NCBI GenBank assembly: GCA_023444055.1
Contig: JAEZRV010000066.1
Location: 66,581 to 130,580 of the forward strand
Direction of reading: 5' to 3'
DNA: 64,000 nt
DNA from: Bacillota bacterium
Lineage (GTDB): Bacteria > Bacillota > Clostridia > Acetivibrionales > DSM-1351
Both the position numbers and the translations under genes were made by a program. Below are positions 17,028-26,215 of the stretch, piece by piece. Position 1 is the first letter of the stretch, and each line of letters opens with the position of its first letter. The notes under the pieces are model-generated. The model was given only the letters and a program-made list of their open reading frames with translations. It did not search any database and was not told the DNA's origin.

Positions 17028-17653
17028 TCGGCTATCCTCCTTAGCAAGTATTCCCATTCTTTCTTATCCTGAAGTTCTGAATCGGTTATTTGCTGCTTCA
17101 ATTTGAGAGTATTTTCATAGAGACCACCGTATTTGTCCTCAAAAAATTTAATTTCGTTTTGTATTGCAATTTTTTCTTGGTCTTGGGTCATATTGAGTCT
17201 ATTAGAGTGTTCCATTTCCCACATCTCAAAGATTTCCTTAACAGGAATAAGTTCACCAGTGTTTGAACGCCACATGGTGTTTTCAGGGATCCGTGCTTGC
17301 TTATTGCGGTTTGATCTTTGGATGCCAATAAAACGGTCTTCGTTTATCCAATTATTAATTGATGTTATAGATACTCCAAAGAATTTTGAAAGCTGTCCTG
17401 TAGTATAGAGCTTTTGTGAAGCTTCTTCGGTAGCTATTGTAACCAAATATTTAAGCATTTCGCTTAAGTTGCTTATCATTGTTTTATTAGAAATAGCTGA
17501 ATCTTCAAACTGAAGTTTTTTGGCTGGATAAGATTTAGTAATAAAGTTTGCAAATATTTTATAATACAGCAATCCTTCGCAGTTGTTTACAAGGAGTGAA
17601 GCCAAATCATCTGTATGCTCAATAGCTTTTTCTTTTTCATATTCTGTTATCAT
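17024..17653 (-). CDS. Helix-turn-helix antitoxin partner of TumE
   Basis: This 209-residue protein carries a MerR/excisionase-like helix-turn-helix around residues 80-125 (LYTTGQLSKFFGVSITSINN, then WINEDRFIGI). Helical segments on both sides probably bind the toxin. I chose the ATG at 17653 because AGGAGG lies eight bases upstream. An in-frame start at 17707 lies beyond two ribosome-binding-like sites. The stop overlaps the tumE start by four bases. By analogy it neutralises TumE and represses the operon. The antitoxin is longer than typical Xre-type TumA, which makes the pair a variant. Confidence 0.6.
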   Translation of the reverse strand: MITEYEKEKAIEHTDDLASLLVNNCEGLLYYKIFANFITKSYPAKKLQFEDSAISNKTMISNLSEMLKYLVTIATEEASQKLYTTGQLSKFFGVSITSINNWINEDRFIGIQRSNRNKQARIPENTMWRSNTGELIPVKEIFEMWEMEHSNRLNMTQDQEKIAIQNEIKFFEDKYGGLYENTLKLKQQITDSELQDKKEWEYLLRRIAE

Positions 17654-17707
17654 AAACATTGCCTCCTTTTCACCTCCTATTCTATCATAACTGCAACTAA
17701 ACTGCAA

Positions 17708-18067
17708 TTACTTGTTAAGCAAACTAGAACTATTTGTATTATAAGTATTCCCCAAATTTCAAAGATATTACTTCACTTACAGCATAGACAGTAGATTACA
17801 GCTTAGAATACACAATGTATACGTGTACCTCGAATAAAAATTTAGGGCACTTTTAAATAATAATAAAATTAATCAAATTGTCATATCAGAATTGGAGACT
17901 TCGCTAGAGTAAAAATACTATTGTATGATAGAAGCTGAGTATGTTAAATTAGTAAATAATGACGGCGTATTAAAGTTGATACTTAGTAAGTATCTATTCA
18001 TAAAGAATTACCAAAATGTATAGAAGTAATCTCATTTTTAATTTAGACTTATTATAGGAGGGGTTTT
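17708..18067. other. Intergenic region without a recognisable feature
   Basis: This gap lies between the divergent toxin-antitoxin operon and the next gene and is AT-rich. It must hold the promoter for the minus-strand pair, but I cannot single out a convincing one. No open frame or strong hairpin is seen. Confidence 0.35.
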
Positions 18068-18077
18068 ATGGATACTT

Positions 18078-18350
18078 ATGTCTATTTTAATAATCACAGG
18101 TCTGCTGCCAGATTACCTAAATGACATTCCATATGTTGTTAACTCTAATTATTCATCTTCCGAAGGAGTTTTGACAGATTTCTATGTTAGACATAGGAGA
18201 TCTACAAGAACATACTTAACAATAGATAATAATGAGTTTGATATAAGTGGAGAGTACAACTCAAATTTCCTTATAAAAGGAAGACGATATCATATTGAAT
18301 ACTTACCCAATAGCAAATTTGTGATGCATATTTATAGATGTGGAAAATAG
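18078..18350 (+). CDS. Small hypothetical protein, 90 residues
   Basis: The frame encodes a strand-rich, probably soluble protein (GVLTDFYVRHRRSTRTYLTI, then EFDISGEYNSNFLIKGRRYHIEYL). The best ribosome binding site, GGAGGGG at about 18057-18063, points to the ATG at 18068. That ATG is in a different frame and stops after 18 codons. The gene may therefore have a frameshift at its very start, or use the ATG at 18078 with long spacing. No family is recognised. Confidence 0.45.
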   Translation: MSILIITGLLPDYLNDIPYVVNSNYSSSEGVLTDFYVRHRRSTRTYLTIDNNEFDISGEYNSNFLIKGRRYHIEYLPNSKFVMHIYRCGK

Positions 18351-18410
18351 GTAGATGTTTGTAAGATTATTTTGAACAGCGACCTTTATTGAAAAGAGAG
18401 AAGGTGTTTT

Positions 18411-18920
18411 ATGCCGCAAGTATTTTTAATTTCAGATATGCATTTCGGACATCCCAATATAATGAAATATGAGAATCGCCCGTTTGCAAGTGTTGACGAA
18501 ATGGATAATGTGATAATTGAGAATTGGAATAAAACTGTTTGTAAGGATGATAAGGTTTTCATTCTTGGGGATGTTTCATTTTACAATAAAGAAAAAACCA
18601 AAAGCATAATTGAAAAGTTAAATGGATATAAAACCTTAATCATTGGAAATCATGATAAGGACAGGTCATTGACTTGGTGGAGAGAAACGGGTTTCAATGA
18701 GGTTTACCAGTATCCAATTATATATAATGAGTTTTACATTCTGTCTCATGAGCCTGTATATTTAAATGAAAATATGCCGTATGCCAATATACACGGGCAT
18801 ATCCACCATTTGAAGTATGCAGACAAGCAGTTCTTTAATGTTAGTGTTGAGTGCATTGATTATACACCAGTTAGCTTTGAGAAGGTTAAAGAAAGTATCT
18901 TAGGTAAATGTGAGGTTTAA
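18411..18920 (+). CDS. Calcineurin-like metallophosphoesterase
   Basis: All metal-binding motifs of the family are present in order in this 169-residue protein: DMHFGH (Asp9, His11, His14), GDVSF, GNHD and HGHIHH. This is a compact two-metal phosphoesterase of the kind that hydrolyses nucleotides or other phosphodiesters. The substrate is unknown. A GAGAGAAGG site precedes the ATG. There is no signal peptide, so it is cytoplasmic. It stands alone between unrelated genes. Confidence 0.85.
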   Translation: MPQVFLISDMHFGHPNIMKYENRPFASVDEMDNVIIENWNKTVCKDDKVFILGDVSFYNKEKTKSIIEKLNGYKTLIIGNHDKDRSLTWWRETGFNEVYQYPIIYNEFYILSHEPVYLNENMPYANIHGHIHHLKYADKQFFNVSVECIDYTPVSFEKVKESILGKCEV

Positions 18921-19112
18921 AATGCTTTTAATAGTGAAAATCAAAAGTTAATTTGAACTAACCCAGAAAAGTACTATTAGAATATAGGCGAGAAATTGAA
19001 AAATTAAAGTATTAATTTTAAGGTAACACATTTAGACTACCCTACTATAAAAAGCAAATTCAAGTTAATTTAAAAACCAATAATTAATTACACCAACCAG
19101 AAAGGCATCATT

Positions 19113-19862
19113 ATGTCATTAAAAGATATAAATCCCTACATACTCAGTATGGAATTACGAAAAGATAAAATCGAATCATTTGGTAAATACCCTTTTTGTC
19201 TCCCTGCAATTAAGAATTTGAATGAGCTTAGGTTTCATCCTAAAGTTACATTTATTGTTGGCGAAAATGGAACAGGAAAGTCTACGCTTTTGGAGGCAAT
19301 TGCTGTGGCTTACGGTTTTAATCCCGAAGGAGGAACGAAAAATTTCAATTTTTCCTCAATGAACACACATTCTGAATTGTATGACTATATCAAACTTATA
19401 AAGGGAGTTAAAAGACCGAAAACTGGATTTTTTCTAAGAGCAGAAAGCTTTTACAATGTTGCATCAATTATTGATGAACTTGATAAAGGGGATGGAGGAC
19501 CTAAAATTATTGATTCTTATGGGGGGCTTTCGTTGCATGAACAATCTCATGGAGAATCATTCCTTGCAATTTTCCTAAATAAATTTGGGGCCAAAGGTTT
19601 ATATATTTTAGACGAACCAGAAGCGGCTCTATCACCGTCAAGACAAATGACTATTATCACAAGGCTGAATGAGTTGGTTGGACAAGAATCTCAGTTTATT
19701 ATTGCAACCCATTCACCAATAATTATGGCATATCCTGATTCTGTAATTTATGAAATTAAAGAAGACCTTAAAATTGTAGAATACGAGAGTACGGAACATT
19801 ATCAACTAATGAAGACTTTTTTAAATAATACCCATAGGATGTTGGATTTATTGATGGAGTAA
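19113..19862 (+). CDS. Small AAA/ABC-type ATPase (COG3910-like)
   Basis: This 249-residue protein has Walker A GENGTGKST near residue 50, a signature-like SLHEQSHGES, Walker B GLYILDEPEAAL and an H-loop ATHSPII. It has no coiled coil or membrane segment. This compact layout matches the free-standing AAA family ATPases of the COG3910 type, whose role is poorly known. The ATG follows AGAAAGG. A piece of a closely related gene (LSPSRQM region) occurs in the mosaic pseudogene at 27540. Confidence 0.8.
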   Translation: MSLKDINPYILSMELRKDKIESFGKYPFCLPAIKNLNELRFHPKVTFIVGENGTGKSTLLEAIAVAYGFNPEGGTKNFNFSSMNTHSELYDYIKLIKGVKRPKTGFFLRAESFYNVASIIDELDKGDGGPKIIDSYGGLSLHEQSHGESFLAIFLNKFGAKGLYILDEPEAALSPSRQMTIITRLNELVGQESQFIIATHSPIIMAYPDSVIYEIKEDLKIVEYESTEHYQLMKTFLNNTHRMLDLLME

Positions 19863-19870
19863 TTATTGGA

Positions 19871-19892
19871 CTAGTATTTATTCAAATACTAG
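19871..19892. terminator. Convergent hairpin
   Basis: CTAGTATTT, ATTC, AAATACTAG form a nine-pair stem between the convergent genes ending at 19862 (+) and 19935 (-). There is no long T run, so terminator activity is uncertain. Confidence 0.4.
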
Positions 19893-19934
19893 GTGAGCAT
19901 GCTATTAATCATCAAGGAGGCGGTGCCAAATAAA

Positions 19935-21692
19935 TTAAGGTGTTACTCTGTTTGAAAGTAACTTAATCAGCTCTTCTAGCTCTTCAGACAAAACTTTTGC
20001 ACGAGCAAAATCAGTAGCTTTTAAAGCTAGTTCTATTTTTGTTTCAACTGCTTTTTTCTTTTGCTCAAGTTCTAGATAGTCTCTATCAAAATGGCTAGAG
20101 TAAATCATTCTTTTAAATTTTTGCATTTTCATTTTTCTAATCGTCTTATCTTCAATTATCAAAACATAATCCATACAGTTTACTATAGTATAGAAATCAT
20201 GAGAAATCATAAGAACCGCACCTTTATAGTTTTTAATGGCTTTCTCCAGTGCTAATTGTGAATAAGTATCTAAATGGCTTGTGGGCTCATCAAGAAGTAG
20301 CATGTTTGCTTTAGTAGTAGCAACTTTTGCCAATTGAAGTAAATTTTTTTCGCCGCCAGATAAATTTCCTATCTTTTGATCAAAGACTTCTCCGTCAAAT
20401 CCATAGTTTGAAATATATGATTTAATATCCTCGTAAGTCTTAAACCCAGCATCGAAGAACTCTTCATATATTGTATTAGAATCATTTAGCCCTTCGCCTT
20501 GAAGCTGAGATAAATAAGCTACTTCAACGTTTTCGTTTATCTCAATAGAAGCATGATTGTTTTTAAAGATTTCTCGGAGTAAAGTCGTTTTTCCAGTACC
20601 GTTTGAACCGATAAGGGCTACCTTATCAGTAGATTTAATTTCAAAGCTAACATTTTCTAGAAGAATATCATCAAATGCAACACTATAATCACTGACTTTT
20701 AAAGCAATGATGTCCTCGATTTCATTATCTGCAACGAAACTGATATCCGGTTGTTTAATATCTAAAAATGGTGATTTAATTCTACGTGCTTCTAATCTTT
20801 CTTGTAGTTTAACCCTAGCATTTAGAGATTTACCTTTAGCAGCTTCAGAATTGTTAGTCGCGATAAATCTTAGTCTATCGATTAATATCTCATTTCTCTC
20901 AATTTCTTCAGTATCAGCAATAGCTAATTCTTGTAACTCTATTTTACGTTGAAGTAATGAGAAATTATAATCAATATAACTTCCATTAAACTCCTGAAGA
21001 GACATGCTTTCAAGGTGTAAAATTTTATTAAAACAGTGATTCAATAGATATCTGTTGTGTGTAATGATTAGCATTATTCCTTTGTGTGAATTAATTAGAT
21101 TTTTAAGAGCATTAAGATTTTCAAAGTCTAAAAACACATCGGGTTCATCCATAATTATTAAGTCTGTACTAGTTAGCATTTCCTTAATTACTTGAAGAAG
21201 TTTGAATTCTCCACCACTAAGTTCAGATACCTTTAAATCTTTATGCTTGATTAGGTTAGCTAGATTTAGTTTCTTATTAATATTGCTTTCGAAATTATAC
21301 CCATCTATTGCATCAAAGGCATCTAAAGCTTGTTGGTACTTTTCCATTAAAGAATCAATATCAGAAGATGTCTCCATTTCGGTGCAAATAGATGTTAATT
21401 CACTTTGTAGCTTAATAAAATCTTCACCTATATATTCGAAAACTGTAATTTCTTTTGTTTTGTCTAGTTGAGAGAACTGACTTACATACCCGATTTTGCA
21501 ATTAGGGTTTTTCTCTAGATTTCCATCGAACATATATTTTTCAGGATCCATAAGTATATCTATCAGTGTACTTTTTCCACTGCCACTTGTTCCTATAAAA
21601 GCACAATGTTGACCATCCTCTAGTGTAAAGGAAATCTTATTGAATAGATCTTTTTGTGGAAACGAGTAGGATAGGTTTTCAACTTTTATCAT
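19935..21692 (-). CDS. ABC-F ribosome protection-type ATPase
   Basis: ABC-F proteins bind the ribosomal E site and many displace antibiotics. This 585-residue protein has two ABC domains and no membrane segments. The first has Walker A GTSGSGKST, signature LSGGE and IMDEPD. The second has GSNGTGKTT, LSGGE and LLDEPTSHLD. A charged interdomain linker of about 90 residues lies between them. The C-terminal tail is a Lys/Glu-rich hairpin. I chose the ATG at 21692 (MIKVENL) because GGGAG lies five bases upstream. The leader carries a terminator, an upstream short ORF and a hairpin, the arrangement of inducible resistance ABC-F genes such as cplR. The drug class is not predictable. Confidence 0.8.
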   Translation of the reverse strand: MIKVENLSYSFPQKDLFNKISFTLEDGQHCAFIGTSGSGKSTLIDILMDPEKYMFDGNLEKNPNCKIGYVSQFSQLDKTKEITVFEYIGEDFIKLQSELTSICTEMETSSDIDSLMEKYQQALDAFDAIDGYNFESNINKKLNLANLIKHKDLKVSELSGGEFKLLQVIKEMLTSTDLIIMDEPDVFLDFENLNALKNLINSHKGIMLIITHNRYLLNHCFNKILHLESMSLQEFNGSYIDYNFSLLQRKIELQELAIADTEEIERNEILIDRLRFIATNNSEAAKGKSLNARVKLQERLEARRIKSPFLDIKQPDISFVADNEIEDIIALKVSDYSVAFDDILLENVSFEIKSTDKVALIGSNGTGKTTLLREIFKNNHASIEINENVEVAYLSQLQGEGLNDSNTIYEEFFDAGFKTYEDIKSYISNYGFDGEVFDQKIGNLSGGEKNLLQLAKVATTKANMLLLDEPTSHLDTYSQLALEKAIKNYKGAVLMISHDFYTIVNCMDYVLIIEDKTIRKMKMQKFKRMIYSSHFDRDYLELEQKKKAVETKIELALKATDFARAKVLSEELEELIKLLSNRVTP

Positions 21693-21706
21693 ATAATCTC
21701 CCATAT

Positions 21707-21720
21707 GCGTGCTTGCACGC
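21707..21720 (-). promoter_or_regulatory. Perfect inverted repeat before the ABC-F ribosome binding site
   Basis: GCGTGC TT GCACGC lies between the upstream short ORF and the ribosome binding site of the ABC-F gene. It could be a translational switch hairpin or a protein operator. Confidence 0.5.
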
Positions 21721-21722
21721 AG

Positions 21723-21794
21723 TCAAATATTATAAAAACACTTGTGTTTTTGCAAGAGTGAATGTAGGATTGATGCAGAAAATTCATTTTTCAC
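21723..21794 (-). CDS. Leader peptide upstream of the ABC-F gene
   Basis: A GTG preceded by GAGAGGT opens a 23-codon frame (read as MKNEFSASILHSLLQKHKCF then YNI) ending 31 bases before the ABC-F start. It lies downstream of the attenuator hairpin. An internal near-perfect hairpin (AAAAACAC/GTGTTTTT) lies inside the frame. Ribosome stalling here under antibiotic could free the ABC-F start. The role is inference. The ribosome binding site, size and position are seen directly. Confidence 0.5.
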   Translation of the reverse strand: MKNEFSASILHSLLQKHKCFYNI

Positions 21795-21816
21795 TCTATT
21801 ACCTCTCTATGTCATT

Positions 21817-21843
21817 AAAAAAGAGCTTATATAATAAGCTCTT
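21817..21843 (-). terminator. Attenuator terminator in the ABC-F leader
   Basis: On the minus strand AAGAGCTTAT, loop TAT, ATAAGCTCTT is a perfect ten-pair stem followed by TTTTTT. It lies about 70 bases after the predicted promoter and about 125 bases before the ABC-F start, so it terminates the leader rather than a gene. Confidence 0.7.
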
Positions 21844-21921
21844 GAATATATTATCTTTTCAATCGCAATTTCTTGTTTGATTTTTATGCAGCAAAGACTT
21901 GCTTTTAAGTTTACCGTTGCT

Positions 21922-21950
21922 AGCATAACATTTTTTAAGACTAATTTCAA
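21922..21950 (-). promoter_or_regulatory. SigA promoter of the ABC-F operon
   Basis: On the minus strand TTGAAA (21945-21950) is separated by 17 bases from TATGCT (21922-21927), with an extended TGT directly before the -10. Transcription would begin near 21914. Confidence 0.6.
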
Positions 21951-22373
21951 TTTTTTTATATTAAGCGTTTTGTGAAAATTTTGTGAAAGCTTTTAGTGAA
22001 AAATATACTAGTATCCTCCACACCTGACCGCATAAAACACTTTTTCACGTAAAAAGCTGGTTAGGTTGAACGATATGGTTAAATATAAGTTAATAGTCTC
22101 AAATGTTTTACACTAATTTGCATTTAAAATATTGTTTTATATTTCAAAAACTATATTTTACAATCATGGGGATAATAGTATAATAGAATTGGCTTGTTTT
22201 TTAGACCAAAATACAGCAAAAATTAAATTAAATATATTTTTTAATAACATCAATTTTATAATGGCAGCATCTAATGAAAAAATTTTAATTAGTATTAAAA
22301 GCCGGATTATTAATGGATTGTAATATATTATAAGCGGCAAATACTTAAATTACATAAGTAAAGGACAAATACT

Positions 22374-23126
22374 ATGAATGTATTGGAAGTAAAAAATGTT
22401 TGTAAAAAATACTCTACAAATAAAAAATATAGCACCGTAGCGTTAAACCATGTGAATTTGACACTGGAAAGTAATGAGTTTGTTGGCATTATGGGAACAT
22501 CTGGAAGCGGTAAAACAACTTTGTTAAATGTAGCATCAGGCATTGACAAATGTGATGAGGGCGAAATAAACATATGGGATAATGATATATGTAAAATGAA
22601 AAAGAATGAGCTGTCATTATTCAGAAGAGAAAATATAGGTATGGTATTTCAGGATTTTAATTTAATCAATAGTTTAAGTGTTAAAGAAAACATAATGGTA
22701 CCGCTGATTTTAGATAAAAAGTTTGATGTTATGGAAAGTGATGTCATAAGCAGATTTGCAAAGATGTTGGATATAGAAGAAATATTGGAGAGATATCCAT
22801 ATGAAATTTCTGGTGGACAACAGCAAAGAGTAGCAATTTCTCGTGCTATTATTAATAATCCTAAGATAATTTTTGCTGATGAGCCTACAGGCAATCTTGA
22901 TTCAAAATCCTCCGAAAAAGTTCTATCATATTTTGAGTTATTACATAAAGAATGTGATGCAAGTATACTTATGGTAACTCATGATCCGTTCTCGGCCAGC
23001 TACTGTGAACGAGTGGTTTTCTTACAAGATGGTTCAATTTCTAGGGAACTTATAAGAAAAGGCAGTAAAGATGAATTTTTTAATAACATACTTGAAGTAT
23101 TACAGAATTTAAATACGAATAAATAG
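22374..23126 (+). CDS. bceA: BceA-type ABC transporter ATPase
   Basis: This 250-residue ATPase has Walker A GTSGSGKTT, a Q-loop VFQDFNL, signature ISGGQQQR, Walker B IFADEPTGNLD and H-loop VTHDP. This set is typical of the LolD/BceA group that pairs with a ten-helix FtsX-like permease. With the next gene it forms a Bce-type system that detoxifies cell-wall-active peptide antibiotics at the membrane. The ATG follows AAAGGA. No BceRS two-component genes are adjacent, so the regulator must be elsewhere or lost. Confidence 0.9.
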   Translation: MNVLEVKNVCKKYSTNKKYSTVALNHVNLTLESNEFVGIMGTSGSGKTTLLNVASGIDKCDEGEINIWDNDICKMKKNELSLFRRENIGMVFQDFNLINSLSVKENIMVPLILDKKFDVMESDVISRFAKMLDIEEILERYPYEISGGQQQRVAISRAIINNPKIIFADEPTGNLDSKSSEKVLSYFELLHKECDASILMVTHDPFSASYCERVVFLQDGSISRELIRKGSKDEFFNNILEVLQNLNTNK

Positions 23127-23276
23127 TTAACGATAAGCAAATAAACCGAATAATCAAACTATGAATAAGAAAACTAGTACTTTTAAAGTATTTATGAAAG
23201 CATACCAAAGATTATAGAGGAAGGAAAGTATGATTTCAAGTCGTAAGTTTGAGACTTCTATCATATAAGGTATACC

Positions 23277-25199
23277 ATGACTTTTAAGGACATATCATTT
23301 AAAATGTTTATGGCTGATATAAAAAAGTATCGGCTGTTTATTTTATGTAATCTTATGTCTATTGCTATCTTGTACACTTTTTTATCGATCTTCTATAATA
23401 AGCAGTTCCGGAACAGCCAAATTGTTGATCCGATGATTTCCAGCAACATTATTGCACCGACTTTTCTTGTAGTCTTATTTACTTGCATATTTATTCCTTA
23501 TACTCAAAGGGTATTTATAAAAGATAGGCAAAAAGATTATGGTATTTTGTTAACACTTGGCATGACTGAAAAAGAGGTTAGAAACAGTGTTTTAGTAGAA
23601 AATATAATACTTTGTATGGTGTTTTTAGTAAGTGGGCTAATACTAGGAACATTTATGTCCCTGTTTTTTTGGGCTTTTATACGAGATGTAATAGGAATTG
23701 ATAAAATCGATATTACAATTTCAGTATTATCATATAAAATAACAATTATTTATGTAATAGGAATATTTGTGATTTCATTAATTGTTAACCTTTTTGCAAT
23801 GATTAAAAGCACTATATACGAAAAAATTAAATATACTGAAAAAGCTGAAGGTGGAAAACATCATAGTATGAAATTGCTACTTTCTGGATTAATTATTACA
23901 ATTGCTTCTTTTGTTGTAATGATTTTGTTTTACCGCATAAATAGTAATGTATGGCTATTAAGCTTATTTATTTGTATGTTTGGTTCTGTATTAATATTTT
24001 TTAATGGTGAAGCGTTAATTGAATTTTTTCAAAAAAAATATTACAAAAAGTACCTTAAGAATATTTTTTTGATTTCAGATATTAAATATTATTATGGAAA
24101 AAATAAAAATGTCTTTTTAGTTACAACTTGGATATTCTTTACTATACTATTCTTCATTATGTTTAGTTTAGTTACTTATCCTAACTTCATAAATAATTCT
24201 AATACATATCATCCATTTCATTTGGTATACCCAGAAATTAAAGATAGCTTTAAACCCTTAGAAGATGATGAAATAAATCTTATTGTAAAGGAAAATGGTA
24301 ATAGTATAATACTGAGTGATAGAGTCAATTTTGTAAGAAATGGTGCTTTTACAATATTTTCGGCAGATGATGTTAATAGACTTCTTAAACAAAACTATCA
24401 AGTCAAGCCAAATTCATTTATATTTGTTTATCCCTATGATTTAAATGATGGATATCCGCATGATACTAATCTTAATGTTTCAAATATTGATATTGATTCT
24501 AATAAAGCTCAAAAAAGGTTTAGCAAACAGGATACTGCTTTTAATCCTTTATTCGGAGAGGTAAATTGCATTTCCGATTATATAATTTTAGTAAATAAAG
24601 ATGATTATGAATGGATTGCATTGTATAATAATGAACATTACATACAAGGAACTTTACATTTGTATAATTTTGATAATTGGAAAAGTTCTGGTCCTATAGC
24701 GAATGAGGTGTGGAGTCAATTAATAAAAAAGAATAAAATTAGTGATAACAAAGACAACAAATTTTTTAAAGTAAGTTCAAGAATAGAGGCATATAATACA
24801 GCTTTAAAAAGTTCAAATTTTATAATTTTTAATATGATATTCATTAGTCTTCTTTTATATTTTTCAGCAATAATAATGATTCATTTTAAATTAAAGATGG
24901 AATATAAAGCAGAAAAGAAGAAGTATTTTAGTCTTTACAGAATTGGAGTAAAGGAAATAGAGATTAAGAAAATGTTATCTGATAGAATATTGGTAATTTT
25001 TTTAACACCTCTTTTATATGCAATTATTATTAATATTGCTTATAGTTATTACATAAACAGTTCATATGGATATGGATTGATAGGAATTTTATGTGCATTG
25101 CTTACATCACTAGTATTTTTGATGATTCATTTAGTAGTTTACAAATTATATATAAAATCTTGTTATAGAAAAGTTGTGACAGAATTATGTTTAAATTAA
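23277..25199 (+). CDS. bceB: BceB-type FtsX-like permease
   Basis: This 640-residue membrane protein shows the Bce permease plan. An N-terminal helix (about 20-40) is followed by an FtsX domain with KDYGILLTLGMTEKEV around residues 100-115 and further helices to about 300. A large extracellular domain of about 220 residues follows (about 300-510), then a second set of helices. The extracellular loop would bind the antibiotic complex. A 150-base gap separates it from bceA and contains a short frame with a good ribosome binding site at 23230. The bceB start itself has only a weak AAGG. A decayed partial paralogue lies at 27571. Confidence 0.87.
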   Translation: MTFKDISFKMFMADIKKYRLFILCNLMSIAILYTFLSIFYNKQFRNSQIVDPMISSNIIAPTFLVVLFTCIFIPYTQRVFIKDRQKDYGILLTLGMTEKEVRNSVLVENIILCMVFLVSGLILGTFMSLFFWAFIRDVIGIDKIDITISVLSYKITIIYVIGIFVISLIVNLFAMIKSTIYEKIKYTEKAEGGKHHSMKLLLSGLIITIASFVVMILFYRINSNVWLLSLFICMFGSVLIFFNGEALIEFFQKKYYKKYLKNIFLISDIKYYYGKNKNVFLVTTWIFFTILFFIMFSLVTYPNFINNSNTYHPFHLVYPEIKDSFKPLEDDEINLIVKENGNSIILSDRVNFVRNGAFTIFSADDVNRLLKQNYQVKPNSFIFVYPYDLNDGYPHDTNLNVSNIDIDSNKAQKRFSKQDTAFNPLFGEVNCISDYIILVNKDDYEWIALYNNEHYIQGTLHLYNFDNWKSSGPIANEVWSQLIKKNKISDNKDNKFFKVSSRIEAYNTALKSSNFIIFNMIFISLLLYFSAIIMIHFKLKMEYKAEKKKYFSLYRIGVKEIEIKKMLSDRILVIFLTPLLYAIIINIAYSYYINSSYGYGLIGILCALLTSLVFLMIHLVVYKLYIKSCYRKVVTELCLN

Positions 25200-25278
25200 A
25201 TAAACTAGCGAGACAAGGCTAAACCATGCTTATCAATAATTGCTCAAGATAAATTTTAATTAGCTGTTCACTTTAATC

Positions 25279-26145
25279 TCAAAGCTCTCTTAGCGTTTTA
25301 CAGTCTGGGTTATTAATTTCATTTTTTATGGAATTCCAATAAAAAGTCAAACTAGTATACAAGATTATAAATGAAGTAATTATAGTATTAATAAACCATT
25401 CAAGGCATTTTAGCCAAAGAGGAAATATGGAATAAGATATATGTTCAATAAAACTAAATAAATTTCCATCACCTAATAGAGAAGAACTTAATAAGTACTG
25501 GCTTTTCAAATGGTTTATTGGCTGAAGTATAAACCCTGCCAAAAGCATTAGTATATAAAGTTTGAAAGCTTCTTTGGAAAATATAAATTTTAGAGTACTT
25601 TTAAAAAGGTTTTTAATTTTAAACCCATTTTCTATAAGCACAATTGAGCTATAAATGACTAATGAAGTGTAAAATAGGGACAGTGAAGTTAAAAACGTTT
25701 CTTGTAGATAAACAAATTTTATATCATCTGAAAGTCTTAATGCAGATACAAACCATTTTAAAACATTTGTTAATAGACCAAAAGTAAAAGTAAAGAATAC
25801 TCCAGTTATAAGTACTTTTTTCCAGTTGATTTCTAATCCATGTATGAAATCACCCATGTCATATGATTCGTGGTGAATAATTTTTTTATATATAAATAGC
25901 ACTCCTGAAAAAATGCATACTAGTAAAATCAAATATGTAAGTTCTTGAAATAAAATGTTTGAAAGATTAGAAACAAGCTCTAAATTATTAACACCTACCC
26001 TAAAAGCCTTTAATATTTCGTTTACCACTTGAGGGAGGGTATGCTTCTTTATTTGAGTAAATTGAAACACGTACTCTAATCCAAGTATAATCATAAGGAC
26101 TCTGTAATTTGTAAAGAGATTTTTTATTGTCCAATGTGTTTTCAT
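25279..26145 (-). CDS. Multi-pass membrane protein, unknown function
   Basis: This 288-residue protein has about six hydrophobic segments (LMIILGLEYVF, LTYLILLVCIFSGVLFIY, VLITGVFFTFTFGLL, LFYTSLVIYSSIVLI, LYILMLLAGFIL, TIITSFIILYTSL). I chose the ATG at 26145 because GGAGG lies five bases upstream. A longer frame to 26205 lacks a site. It follows the RDD-family gene on the same strand after 70 bases, so the two probably form an operon. No catalytic motif is seen. Confidence 0.65.
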   Translation of the reverse strand: MKTHWTIKNLFTNYRVLMIILGLEYVFQFTQIKKHTLPQVVNEILKAFRVGVNNLELVSNLSNILFQELTYLILLVCIFSGVLFIYKKIIHHESYDMGDFIHGLEINWKKVLITGVFFTFTFGLLTNVLKWFVSALRLSDDIKFVYLQETFLTSLSLFYTSLVIYSSIVLIENGFKIKNLFKSTLKFIFSKEAFKLYILMLLAGFILQPINHLKSQYLLSSSLLGDGNLFSFIEHISYSIFPLWLKCLEWFINTIITSFIILYTSLTFYWNSIKNEINNPDCKTLREL

Positions 26146-26215
26146 GATAACCTCCACGCCGACTTTCGGCACAAAAAATGGTGAAACTTTAGTGGTGTTA
26201 CGCAATATTTAGTAT

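Noticed and set aside
22132..22323. 63-codon open frame before bceA
   Set aside because: No ribosome binding site and low-complexity Ile/Asn/Lys content typical of AT-rich intergenic DNA.
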